From the NCBI RefSeq assembly GCF_002843305.1, contig NZ_PGSG01000104.1, positions 1 to 64,000 of the forward strand: DNA of 64,000 nt, in the 5' to 3' direction. Origin of the DNA: Streptomyces barkulensis. GTDB taxonomy: Bacteria; Actinomycetota; Actinomycetes; Streptomycetales; Streptomycetaceae. This document shows positions 17,458 to 25,108 of the stretch, piece by piece (position 1 is the stretch's first letter; every line of letters starts with the position of its first letter). The notes under the pieces were generated by a model. That model did not search any database, was not told the origin of the DNA, and saw only the letters and a list, made by a program, of their open reading frames with translations. The translations under genes were made by a program, and so were the position numbers.

Positions 17458-17591
17458 TAGATCGTGGGGTGCATGACAGAAAGCGTCAAGACATCGGACG
17501 CCACCAACGGATTCCCGCAACCGGGCGGACCGCCGGACGCGAAGGCGCGTTCCCGGGCCCGCGGCGGCGCGCGGGCCCGGGAACACACGGC

Positions 17592-18854
17592 TCAGCCCAG
17601 GGTCACCGTGTCCCGGGCGCCGGCCGAGCGCCGACTGCCGGGCACCGGGGCGCCGCGGCGCCCGCCCAGCCGGCGCCGGACCCCCCGCACCAGCCGTTCC
17701 GCCGTGAAACCGGCCCCGTAGACGAACCGCATGGACGGGCCGAAGGACGGGGCCGTCAGCAGCCCGGCGAAGAACAGGCCCGGAACCGAGGACTCGAACC
17801 GGCCGTCCACCTCGGGCGCCCGGCCGGTCCCCGCCAGCCGCAGGCGGTTGCGCACATACGGGTCCAGCAGGCCCAGCCGCCCGATGTCCGGGACGAACCC
17901 GGTGGCGGCCACCACATGGTCGGTCTCCAGGGTCGTGGCCGCCCCCTCGGCCGTCTCCAGGCTCAACCGCACTCCCCCGCCCGCCGGGACGGCCGCCCGC
18001 AGCCGCTGGCCGAGCAGCACCGGGATCCGGCTCTCCACCCGGTCGCGCAGCCACCAGGCCCCGGCCGGGCCCAGCGCACGGTCCACGATCCGGGTCCGCA
18101 GCGCGCCGGGCAGCCGGCGGACCACCCAGGGCTTCTCGGACCACACCCAGCTGGGCCAGCCCGTGCCCAGCCCGCAGTGCGGGTCGATCAGGGAGCGCAG
18201 CGCGGAGCGCTCCAGGGGCTGGGGCGGGGTGTTCCAGGAGACGCCGCCGGCGCGGGCCACCACCCGGGGGCGGGCGCCGCACTCGGCCAGCAGGGCCGCG
18301 GTCTCCAGGGCGGCCTGCCCGGCGCCGATCACCGTGACGTCCCGGCCGCGGAAACGCGACAGGTCCCGGTGGTGGCTGCTGTGCGTGACGAGTTCGCGGG
18401 GCAGTGCCCGCAGCGGCTCGGGGCGGTGGACGAAGGGCATCACGCCGACGGCCAGGGCCACGGTCCGCGTCAGGATCGCCTCGCCCGCCCCGGTCTCCAC
18501 CAGGAAGCCCTCCGTCCGGGGGCGCACGGAGACGACCGTCTCCTCCTCGACCGACGGCACGGCCGAACGCCCGAACCACAGCCCGTACTCGGTGAAGACG
18601 CCGATCGGCAGCGGGTTGCCGTGCTCGGCGCGCAGCCCCCGGGAGGCGCAGTAGGCGGCCAGGGTGTACTCGCCGGAGGGGTCGGACAGATTCGAGGACC
18701 AGGGCTCGGACTTGAGGAACATCCCCTCGGGCATGTGGTCACGCCAGGAGGCCATCGGGCGGCCGAGGACGCGTACCCCGATCCCGGCCGCCGCCGCGTG
18801 GGACGCGATCGACAGTCCGTAGGGGCCCGCGCCCACCACTACCAGGTCGTACAT
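17592..18854 (-). CDS. FAD/NAD(P)-binding oxidoreductase of the polysaccharide locus
   Basis: 420 residues. Two Rossmann loops: FAD site VVVGAGPYGLSIA (5-17) and a second nucleotide site TVIGAGQAALETA near 170-185, plus the VVAATGF motif of flavoprotein monooxygenases such as ornithine or lysine N-hydroxylases. A long Trp/Arg-rich insert (SWVWSEKPWVVRRLPG) is unusual. Starts ATG 18854, 31 bases after the stop of the ATP-grasp gene, so the two are one operon. Together they suggest oxidation and carboxylate ligation of a small molecule or glycan substituent; the substrate is unknown. Confidence 0.82.
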   Translation of the reverse strand: MYDLVVVGAGPYGLSIASHAAAAGIGVRVLGRPMASWRDHMPEGMFLKSEPWSSNLSDPSGEYTLAAYCASRGLRAEHGNPLPIGVFTEYGLWFGRSAVPSVEEETVVSVRPRTEGFLVETGAGEAILTRTVALAVGVMPFVHRPEPLRALPRELVTHSSHHRDLSRFRGRDVTVIGAGQAALETAALLAECGARPRVVARAGGVSWNTPPQPLERSALRSLIDPHCGLGTGWPSWVWSEKPWVVRRLPGALRTRIVDRALGPAGAWWLRDRVESRIPVLLGQRLRAAVPAGGGVRLSLETAEGAATTLETDHVVAATGFVPDIGRLGLLDPYVRNRLRLAGTGRAPEVDGRFESSVPGLFFAGLLTAPSFGPSMRFVYGAGFTAERLVRGVRRRLGGRRGAPVPGSRRSAGARDTVTLG

Positions 18855-18885
18855 GGTCGGTCACCGTTCTCTCGTCGTGGGGTCG

Positions 18886-20385
18886 TCATGCCGTGGGGTG
18901 TTCGGTGGTGCGCAGGTCAGCCGGGGTCCGGGGCGCGCCGAGGGGTGCCGCGGCCGCGCCGGCCCGGCCGCTGCTGCCGCCCGCGCCCTCCGGTGCCGGC
19001 ACGCGGACCGCCGGCCGCCCCGGACGCAGCAGGCGCCGTGCCAGGCGCACCGCGGTCTTGCGCCCGCCCTGTCCGAGCCAGGAGGCGGCCATGGCGAGGA
19101 AGGGCGCCGGGTCGTCCGCCGCGAACCAGGCGGTCTCCGTCTCCCGCGGCCGGCTCCTCCCCTCCCCCGCGTCCTCCCCGCCGCCCGCGCCGCCCGCGCC
19201 GCCCGCGCCGCCCGTGCCGCCCGCGGCAGCCGAGCGGCCGCGCCGGGCGGAGGTGAGCGGCACTCCTTCGGAGGGCAGTGCCGCCAGCGAGGACAGCAGG
19301 GCGTAGTTCTCCGCGACGAAGAGGCGGCCCGGTACGGGGTCGGCCGGGGCGGCGGTCCGGCCGGTGAGGTCCAGGTGCAGGGCCCGTACGACGTCCAGCC
19401 CCGAGCGGTCGGTGAACAGGCGGAACTGCGCGCCGGGACGGGGGTTGAAGTCCAGCAACCGGTAGGTGCCGGTGGCGGTGTCGAACCGGAAGTCCAGGTC
19501 GAGGATGCCCCGGTAGTCCAGGTGCTCGGCCAGCAGCCCTGCCGCCCGCTCGACCTCGGGGTTCGGCAGCCAGCGGCCGACCGCCGTGAGGCCCGCGCCC
19601 AGCGGCCAGGAACGCTCCTTGCGCCCGGCCCCTCCGGCGAGGCGGACCGCGCCGCCGGTGAAGCAGCCGTGGAAGAACCAGTCGGTGTCGCGGCCGCCGG
19701 GCACGAGCCGCTGGAGCAGCAGCCGGCTGCCGGCCTCGCCGCTGCGCCGGTACAGGGCGCGTGCCTGCTCCTCCGTGGTGACCACGGTGGTGCTGCGCAG
19801 TGTGCCGCCCTGGGGCAGCAGCCAGGGGCGGCTCCACTTGGCGATCAGGGGCAGGCCCAGCTCCCGGGCCGCGGCGGCGGCCTCGCCGGCGCTGCGCGGG
19901 CTCACGGTCGGCGGGTGCGGGATGTCCAGTTCCGCGCACATGGCGGCCAGGCGGGCCTTGTCGGCCACCCGCTGCGGCAGTTCGGGCGGCTGTTCGGGCA
20001 GCAGGAAGCGTCCGGCGAGCCGGCCGGCGAGCCGGGCCGCGGCGATGGCCCCCATGTCGTCCATGGGGATCAGGACGGCGGGCCGTCCGATGCGGTCGGA
20101 GATCTGACGGAGCATCCGCTCCAGCCGGCCGTCCGACGCTCCGCCGGCGGCATCGACCGTCTCTCCCGTCCGGTGGGCGCCGCGGACCCCGTCCGCCGGC
20201 AGTTGGTGCCCCTGCCGCAGGTAGCGGGAGCGGCCGATGGGGCAGTGCGGCGACTCGACGACGGCGTGGACCTCGACACCGGCGCGCCCCAGGGACCTGA
20301 TGGCCCCCAGGGTGCCGTGGTGGAAGGGGTTCCGGTCGAGTCTCAGCAGCAGTACGGGTACCTCGGTGTCGAACGGTGGCGACAT
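18886..20385 (-). CDS. ATP-grasp ligase
   Basis: 499 residues. Rossmann-like N-domain (VLLLRLDRNPFHHGTLGAIRSL) followed by an ATP-grasp core about 140-340: lysine in LIAKWSRPW, GGTL phosphate loop, and the metal-binding strand LLDFNPRPGAQFRLF. Resembles carboxylate-amine ligases of the carbamoyl-phosphate-synthetase-like group that work on glycans or peptides. The C-terminal region has a Gly/Ala tract encoded by a 9-base tandem repeat and a variable tail. Divergent from the GH26-like hydrolase across a 292-base gap; FAD enzyme downstream. Substrate not assignable. Confidence 0.82.
   Translation of the reverse strand: MSPPFDTEVPVLLLRLDRNPFHHGTLGAIRSLGRAGVEVHAVVESPHCPIGRSRYLRQGHQLPADGVRGAHRTGETVDAAGGASDGRLERMLRQISDRIGRPAVLIPMDDMGAIAAARLAGRLAGRFLLPEQPPELPQRVADKARLAAMCAELDIPHPPTVSPRSAGEAAAAARELGLPLIAKWSRPWLLPQGGTLRSTTVVTTEEQARALYRRSGEAGSRLLLQRLVPGGRDTDWFFHGCFTGGAVRLAGGAGRKERSWPLGAGLTAVGRWLPNPEVERAAGLLAEHLDYRGILDLDFRFDTATGTYRLLDFNPRPGAQFRLFTDRSGLDVVRALHLDLTGRTAAPADPVPGRLFVAENYALLSSLAALPSEGVPLTSARRGRSAAAGGTGGAGGAGGAGGGEDAGEGRSRPRETETAWFAADDPAPFLAMAASWLGQGGRKTAVRLARRLLRPGRPAVRVPAPEGAGGSSGRAGAAAAPLGAPRTPADLRTTEHPTA
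19180..19224. repeat. 9-bp tandem repeat in ATP-grasp gene
   Basis: Five consecutive units of GCCGCCCGC (one with a C-to-T change), encoding a Gly-Gly-Ala tract on the minus strand. Length could vary between strains by slippage without a frame change. Confidence 0.85.
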
Positions 20386-20677
20386 GGTGCGCAGTCCTCG
20401 GCGTTCCTCGGGGGTTTTCCTTGCGTTTTTCTCTGGTGTTTATCCGACGTTCTCCGGCGTTCCGCCGACGGTCTTACCGGGCGCCGGCGCGGTGCCGTGG
20501 CCGACGCCACCGAATTCCTCCCGACGCTGGGCCGGGCGGGCGACGAAAACAGCGAACGGGTTATCAGAAAGCAGCCTGGCGGTTCATTTGAGGGATTCTC
20601 CGATTAGTGTCTCGGAAAAGACGCGCAGGGCCGGGGAGAAAGAGCAGGCCGTTCTGGCGACGCAGCAAGGAGGCACG
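20386..20677. other. Divergent promoter region of the polysaccharide locus
   Basis: 292 bases with notably lower GC (runs of T near 20415-20445), consistent with two divergent promoters. Partial inverted repeats around 20448-20475. No confident -35/-10 assignment. Confidence 0.45.
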
Positions 20678-21847
20678 ATGCCCCATCGAAACCCCCGACC
20701 GGGAAGAACCGGCCGGCACCGGAAGCCCGCGGCGCCCGCCCGGCGCCGCAGACTGACGACCGCGTGCGCCGGGGCCGTCCTCGCCGGAGCGCTGGTGGCG
20801 GGCGGCGCCGTGGCGACCGGCACGTTCGGGGACGGCGACGGGCCCCGCCCGCCGGACGGGGCGGGCTCCTCCGTGGCCGCCGGCGCCTTCCTCGGGTCGG
20901 GTTCGGACGGGGTGCGGCGGATCACGGAGCTGCGGGAGTGGCTCGGCGGTGCGGACCTGCGGGTCGGCCACACCTATCTGCCGGGCGACACCTGGGAGCG
21001 CATCGAGAGCGACCCGTACTTCCTGCGCCCCTGGGCCGAATGGCGGCGCGCCGACCCCGACCGGCTGTTCGTGCTCAACGTGCCGATGCAGGCGCGCAAC
21101 GAGGCCGGCGTCCCCGACCACGAGGTGCGCGAACTGCTCGCCCGAGGCGCCCGGGGCCGCTTCGACCACCACTTCCGCACCCTGGCCGGGCATCTGGTCT
21201 CCGCGGGGGTGCCCGACACGGTGATCGTGCTGGGCTGGGAGATGAACGGCACCACCTACACCCACCGCTGCGCTCCGGATCCGCAGGCGTGGAAGGCGTA
21301 CTGGAGGCGCATCGTCAACGCCATGCGGTCGGTGGACGGGCAGAGGTTCCGCTTCGATTTCGCGCCCAGCCGGGGAAAGGACGCGATCGGCTGGACCGAG
21401 TGCTACCCGGGTGACGACGTGGTCGACATCATCGGCATGGACTCCTACGACCAGCCGCCCGGCGAGACGTTCGACGACCAGGTGAACCAGCCCTACGGCC
21501 TGCGGCATCAGGTGGATTTCGCCGCCGCGCGCGGAAAGCGGATCTCCTATCCCGAATGGGGGCTGTTCCGCAGGGGCGACAACGCCGAGTACATGCGCCG
21601 CATGCTGGACTGGATCGACGAGCAGAAGCCGCTCTACCACACCATCAGCGACTACTGTCCGCACGGCGTGTGGCGGTGCGAGGAGAACCCGAAGTCCTCC
21701 GCGGTCTTCCGGGAGAGGATGACGCCCGGCGCCTCGCGGCCGGGGCGGAACCGGCCGGAGATCTGCGTGGACCTGGGCGACTGGCTGGGCGGCTGGTTCG
21801 GCGACCGGCGGCTGTGCGTCACCCTCTCCTGGGCGAGAAGGCCCTAG
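20678..21847 (+). CDS. Exported GH26-like glycoside hydrolase
   Basis: 389 residues. A basic N-terminus and one hydrophobic segment (about 28-48) anchor or export it. The catalytic barrel carries WEMN (acid/base E188) and YPEWGLF (nucleophile E293), the GH26 (beta-mannanase clan A) pattern, with DIIGMDSYD between. ATG at 20678 with AAGGAGG upstream. Encoded divergently next to exopolysaccharide synthesis genes, it probably trims or releases the polymer made by this locus rather than digesting external mannan. The C-terminus has an extra Cys pair. Family good; substrate inferred. Confidence 0.85.
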   Translation: MPHRNPRPGRTGRHRKPAAPARRRRLTTACAGAVLAGALVAGGAVATGTFGDGDGPRPPDGAGSSVAAGAFLGSGSDGVRRITELREWLGGADLRVGHTYLPGDTWERIESDPYFLRPWAEWRRADPDRLFVLNVPMQARNEAGVPDHEVRELLARGARGRFDHHFRTLAGHLVSAGVPDTVIVLGWEMNGTTYTHRCAPDPQAWKAYWRRIVNAMRSVDGQRFRFDFAPSRGKDAIGWTECYPGDDVVDIIGMDSYDQPPGETFDDQVNQPYGLRHQVDFAAARGKRISYPEWGLFRRGDNAEYMRRMLDWIDEQKPLYHTISDYCPHGVWRCEENPKSSAVFRERMTPGASRPGRNRPEICVDLGDWLGGWFGDRRLCVTLSWARRP

Positions 21848-21868
21848 GCGAGGAGGCCCTGGACGACA

Positions 21869-21945
21869 GGCCCCCGGGCGGCCGGGGGCCGGAGCGCACA
21901 CCTCCCGCCCCGCCCCGGCCGGTACGCCCGCCGGCCGGGGCGGGG
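21869..21945. terminator. Two stacked hairpins between convergent genes
   Basis: A 9-bp stem (21869-21877 with 21882-21890) and a 15-bp stem (21908-21922 with 21931-21945), between the GH26-like and chain-length genes. Confidence 0.7.
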
Positions 21946-21963
21946 TACGGGGTGTGCGGCGGG

Positions 21964-22929
21964 TCACCGGGCGGACCGCCGGCCCAGTTTCCGCCGCTCC
22001 TCCGGCGTCCCGTCCCCGGCCGCGTCCTTGCCCAAGGGCGCGGAGACGGACGCCGCCGCCGCTGCCGCCGCCTTGGCCGCGGCCTTGACGGCGGGTGCGG
22101 GGACCCCGGAGTCGGCTGCGGGCGCGGCCTGGGCGGGGGGCACCGCGGAGGGTTTCGAAGGAGATGGTTTCCACGGGGAGGGCGCGTCGGCGGCAGGCAC
22201 CGGCGACTCGGCACGGGCGCCCCGGTTCGCGGCCCCGGCGGGGGCCGGTACGCCGGCGGGGGCCGGTACGCCGGCGGGGACCGGGGCGCGGCGGCTCCTG
22301 GGAGCGGCCAGGAGCGCGAGGCCGCCGACGAGCCCGCCCGCGCAGACACCCACCGCGACGGCGAGCGGCACCGAGGGCGAGGCGGGTTCGGTGGGGTCGA
22401 ACGCCGGGGCGAACAGCGACAGCCGCACCCCCGTACTGCTCGTGGCCTGGTTCCCGGTCCTGGTCAGGGCGTTGGCCACCGCGTTGGAGGCGGCCGCGGC
22501 CGGGCCGGGGCTGGAGGCGGTCCCGGTGATCTCCACCATGGGCGCGTCCGGGGAGGTGGCCGACCGTACGGCGTCGCGCAGTTCCTCCACCGGCATCCTC
22601 GCCGCCGCCCTCGCCTCGGCGAGGACGGCGCTGTCGGTGGCGACGCGGCCGTACGCCTGGGCGAAGCCGAGGGCGGTCGCCGAGTCCGCCCCGGGGCCGG
22701 GCACCACGACCACGTAACTGGTCGCGGTGTAGCGGGGCGTGGCGAGCAGGCCGTACGCCGCTCCGCCGGCCAGTCCCAGCAGGATCCCCAGTGCCAGCGG
22801 CCACCAGGCGGGCAGGGAGGACGGCCGCCACGGCGGCGAGAGGCGGGCGAGCGGGCCGGTGCGGCGCGGCGGTGCCGGCGGTCGGGGCGGTTCGGTCGTG
22901 CGCGGCTCGGTCGTGCGCGGCTCGGTCAA
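21964..22929 (-). CDS. Wzz-like polysaccharide chain-length/co-polymerase protein
   Basis: 321 residues starting TTG 22929, six bases after the previous stop. Two membrane helices (about 42-62 and 188-210) flank an extracytoplasmic region with ATPRYTATSYVVV, the start motif of Wzz/CapA domains. The long Ala/Pro-rich cytoplasmic tail includes an 18-base duplication (22241-22276). It lacks a Walker kinase domain and a Tyr-rich tail. By family it sets polymer length with the Wzy polymerase. Last gene of the minus-strand exopolysaccharide operon. Confidence 0.8.
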   Translation of the reverse strand: MTEPRTTEPRTTEPPRPPAPPRRTGPLARLSPPWRPSSLPAWWPLALGILLGLAGGAAYGLLATPRYTATSYVVVVPGPGADSATALGFAQAYGRVATDSAVLAEARAAARMPVEELRDAVRSATSPDAPMVEITGTASSPGPAAAASNAVANALTRTGNQATSSTGVRLSLFAPAFDPTEPASPSVPLAVAVGVCAGGLVGGLALLAAPRSRRAPVPAGVPAPAGVPAPAGAANRGARAESPVPAADAPSPWKPSPSKPSAVPPAQAAPAADSGVPAPAVKAAAKAAAAAAASVSAPLGKDAAGDGTPEERRKLGRRSAR

Positions 22930-22935
22930 GGCGGG

Positions 22936-24201
22936 CTACCTCTTCGTCGTCGGGGCGGTCGGGGCGGTCGGGGTGGCGGATGCGGCCGGGACGACCGGGG
23001 CGGGCAGGGGCGTTACGGGGGCGCGTACGGCGGCAGGTGCGGCGGTGCCCGCGGCCGGACGCGCGGGGGCGCGGCCGTGGAGCTCCTCGTACAGGGCCAT
23101 GAGCCGGTCCGCGCCGCGGGCCACGTCGTAGCGGCGCACGGCCTCGCAGACCGGGGCCCGGCGCCTGCCGGGCGGCACCGACGACGGCTCGCGCAGCGCC
23201 GCGACCAGGCTCGCGACCCCCGGCTCGATCCGGTGCGCCCCGGGGGCGTGGGAGCGCGGCAGCTCGTCGATGGCCGGGCAGGTCACATGGAGCACGGGCA
23301 GTCCGGCCGCCAGCGCCTCCAGCACGGCCAGCCCGAAGGCCTCCTCGGCCGACGGCGAGACGAACACGTCCATGGCGCTGAGCAGTCCGGGGATGTCCGG
23401 GCGGCCCTCGTGGCCGCCCGGCTCGGCCCCCACCGCTCCCCCGCACTCCCCCAGCAGCCGTACGCGGTCGGCGATACCGAGCCCGGCGGCCAGTTCGCGC
23501 AGCCTGCCGCGCTCCGGCCCGTCCCCGGCCAGGACCAGATGGGCCCCGGGGAGCTGTGCGACGGCCCGCACCGCGATGTCGAAGCGCTTGCCGGGCACCA
23601 GCCGTCCGACACCGCCGACCACCAGGGCGTGCGCGGGCAGTCCCAGGCGGGTGCGCACCGACGCGCGCACCACGGGGTCGAAGCGGAACCGGGCCGCGTC
23701 GATGCCGTTGGGGATGACCTTGATGCGGGAGCCGGGCACGCCCCAGCGGCGCAGCCGGGAGGCGACGGTGGTGGAGACCGCGACGGTCGCGGTGCCCATG
23801 CGCTCGGTCGCCAGGTACAGGGCGCGGGCGCCCTGGGTGAGCGGGCGGCCCTCGATCCGCCGCTCGCCCAGGGAGTGCTCGGTGGCGACCACCGTGCGCG
23901 TCCCGGCCAGCCGCGCCGCGATCCGCCCGTAGACGCAGGCCCGGTACAGATGGGTGTGGACGATGTCGTAGCGCCCGGCGCGGACGGTGTCCACCAGCCG
24001 CGGCAGGGCGGACAGGTCGCGGTTGCCGCGCATTCCCAGACGGGTGACGGCGGTGCCGTCGGCCTCGATGCCCTCGGCGACCGCGCCGGGGTTGGTCAGG
24101 GTGACGACGTCGCAGCACAGCGGCAGGTGGCGCAGCAGCAGCCGCAGTTGCTGCTCGGCGCCGCCCGCGCCGAGACCGGTGATGACGTGCAGCACTCTCA
24201 T
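22936..24201 (-). CDS. GT4 glycosyltransferase
   Basis: 421 residues, GT-B fold. N-domain VLHVITGLGAGGAEQQLRLLL with the typical glycine-rich acceptor loop; C-domain has VIPNGIDAARF, GVGRLVPGKRFDIAV and the EX7E-type donor motif SPSAEEAFGLAVLEALA. No membrane segment; it acts at the inner membrane face on the lipid-linked repeat unit. An Ala/Pro/Thr-rich tail of about 50 residues follows. ATG at 24201. Member of the exopolysaccharide operon; sugar specificity cannot be read. Confidence 0.92.
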   Translation of the reverse strand: MRVLHVITGLGAGGAEQQLRLLLRHLPLCCDVVTLTNPGAVAEGIEADGTAVTRLGMRGNRDLSALPRLVDTVRAGRYDIVHTHLYRACVYGRIAARLAGTRTVVATEHSLGERRIEGRPLTQGARALYLATERMGTATVAVSTTVASRLRRWGVPGSRIKVIPNGIDAARFRFDPVVRASVRTRLGLPAHALVVGGVGRLVPGKRFDIAVRAVAQLPGAHLVLAGDGPERGRLRELAAGLGIADRVRLLGECGGAVGAEPGGHEGRPDIPGLLSAMDVFVSPSAEEAFGLAVLEALAAGLPVLHVTCPAIDELPRSHAPGAHRIEPGVASLVAALREPSSVPPGRRRAPVCEAVRRYDVARGADRLMALYEELHGRAPARPAAGTAAPAAVRAPVTPLPAPVVPAASATPTAPTAPTTKR

Positions 24202-24277
24202 CGGTCCTCCTCTCCCACGCCGCGGTTCCGGGTCCGGGACCGCCTTCCGGGCGGGCTTCCCGTCCCGTGCGCCGCCG

Positions 24278-25108
24278 TCACCGTCCGGCCCCGGTGAGGG
24301 ATCCGGCGGCCGGGGCGGTGGGGCCGCTGGGCAGGGCCCGGCGCCGCAGGGGGTGCAGCAGTCTCTTGGCGTACAGCCGCGTCGAGGTGTCCTCCTCGCC
24401 GATGTGGACGCGGGGCAGGGCGTGCAGACCGGTCAGCGGGCCGGGGTCGATGGCGCAGGCGTACGTGTAGCCCGCCGCGCGCACCGCCCGCACCGCGCGG
24501 TGGTCGACCGTGCCGTAGGGGTAGCAGAAGCCGTCCGCCCGGCGTCCGGTGACCTCCTCCAGCAGCTCGCGGCTGCCCCCGGTCTCCCGGCGCAGGGTCT
24601 CGTCGTCGGCGGCCGTCAGGTCGAGGTGGAGCAGCCCGTGGGAGCCGACCTCCATTCCGGCGCCGACCGCGGCACGGATCCCCGCCTCGGTCAGCAGCGG
24701 CTTGCGCGGGCCCAGCGGGTCCCACTCGTTGTCGCCGCCGAGCCTGCCGGGCAGGACGAACACGGTCGCGGTGCAGCCGTGGCGGCGCAGCAGCGGCACG
24801 GCCTCCCCGATGAAGTCGGCGTACCCGTCGTCGAAGGTCAGGCCCACCAGGCCCGCGCCGCGTCCGGCCGCTCTCTCCCGCAGCAGCTCGCCCACCCCCA
24901 CGCCGCGCAGGCCGCGCCGCCGCAGCCAGCGCAGCTGGCGGTCCAGGCGGCCCGGCGAGACGGTGACGTCGTAGGGGTCCTCGGTGTGCTCGGCCACCGA
25001 GTGGTACATCAGCACCCAGGGGCGCACCGGCCGCAGCCGCGGCAGCGAGGCGGGGGGCACGGTCGGGGCGGGAGCGGGGGCGGTCGTGCGGGCAGGGTCA
25101 GCGGGCAT
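24278..25108 (-). CDS. Polysaccharide deacetylase (NodB domain)
   Basis: Metal-dependent de-N- or de-O-acetylase of the carbohydrate esterase 4 family, 276 residues. Motifs: TFDDGY (metal Asp and base), SHGLLHLDL (two metal His) and FCYPYG. No clear signal peptide, so it may act on the cytoplasmic side or start differently. ATG at 25108 overlaps the 3' end of the flippase gene by 11 bases. Likely modifies N-acetylated sugars of the polymer made by this locus. Confidence 0.9.
   Translation of the reverse strand: MPADPARTTAPAPAPTVPPASLPRLRPVRPWVLMYHSVAEHTEDPYDVTVSPGRLDRQLRWLRRRGLRGVGVGELLRERAAGRGAGLVGLTFDDGYADFIGEAVPLLRRHGCTATVFVLPGRLGGDNEWDPLGPRKPLLTEAGIRAAVGAGMEVGSHGLLHLDLTAADDETLRRETGGSRELLEEVTGRRADGFCYPYGTVDHRAVRAVRAAGYTYACAIDPGPLTGLHALPRVHIGEEDTSTRLYAKRLLHPLRRRALPSGPTAPAAGSLTGAGR

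Noticed and set aside
17371-18579. Open frame extending the GH9 cellulase about 400 codons upstream
   Set aside because: This part lies antisense/out of frame over the FAD oxidoreductase, has Arg/Gly/Pro-biased composition, and the real start (GTG 17370 with GGAAGGA and a signal peptide) is evident.
20564-24118. Long minus-strand frame across the GH26-like, Wzz and GT4 genes
   Set aside because: It covers convergent genes with clear families and is low-complexity Arg/Pro/Ala, an artefact of third-position GC.
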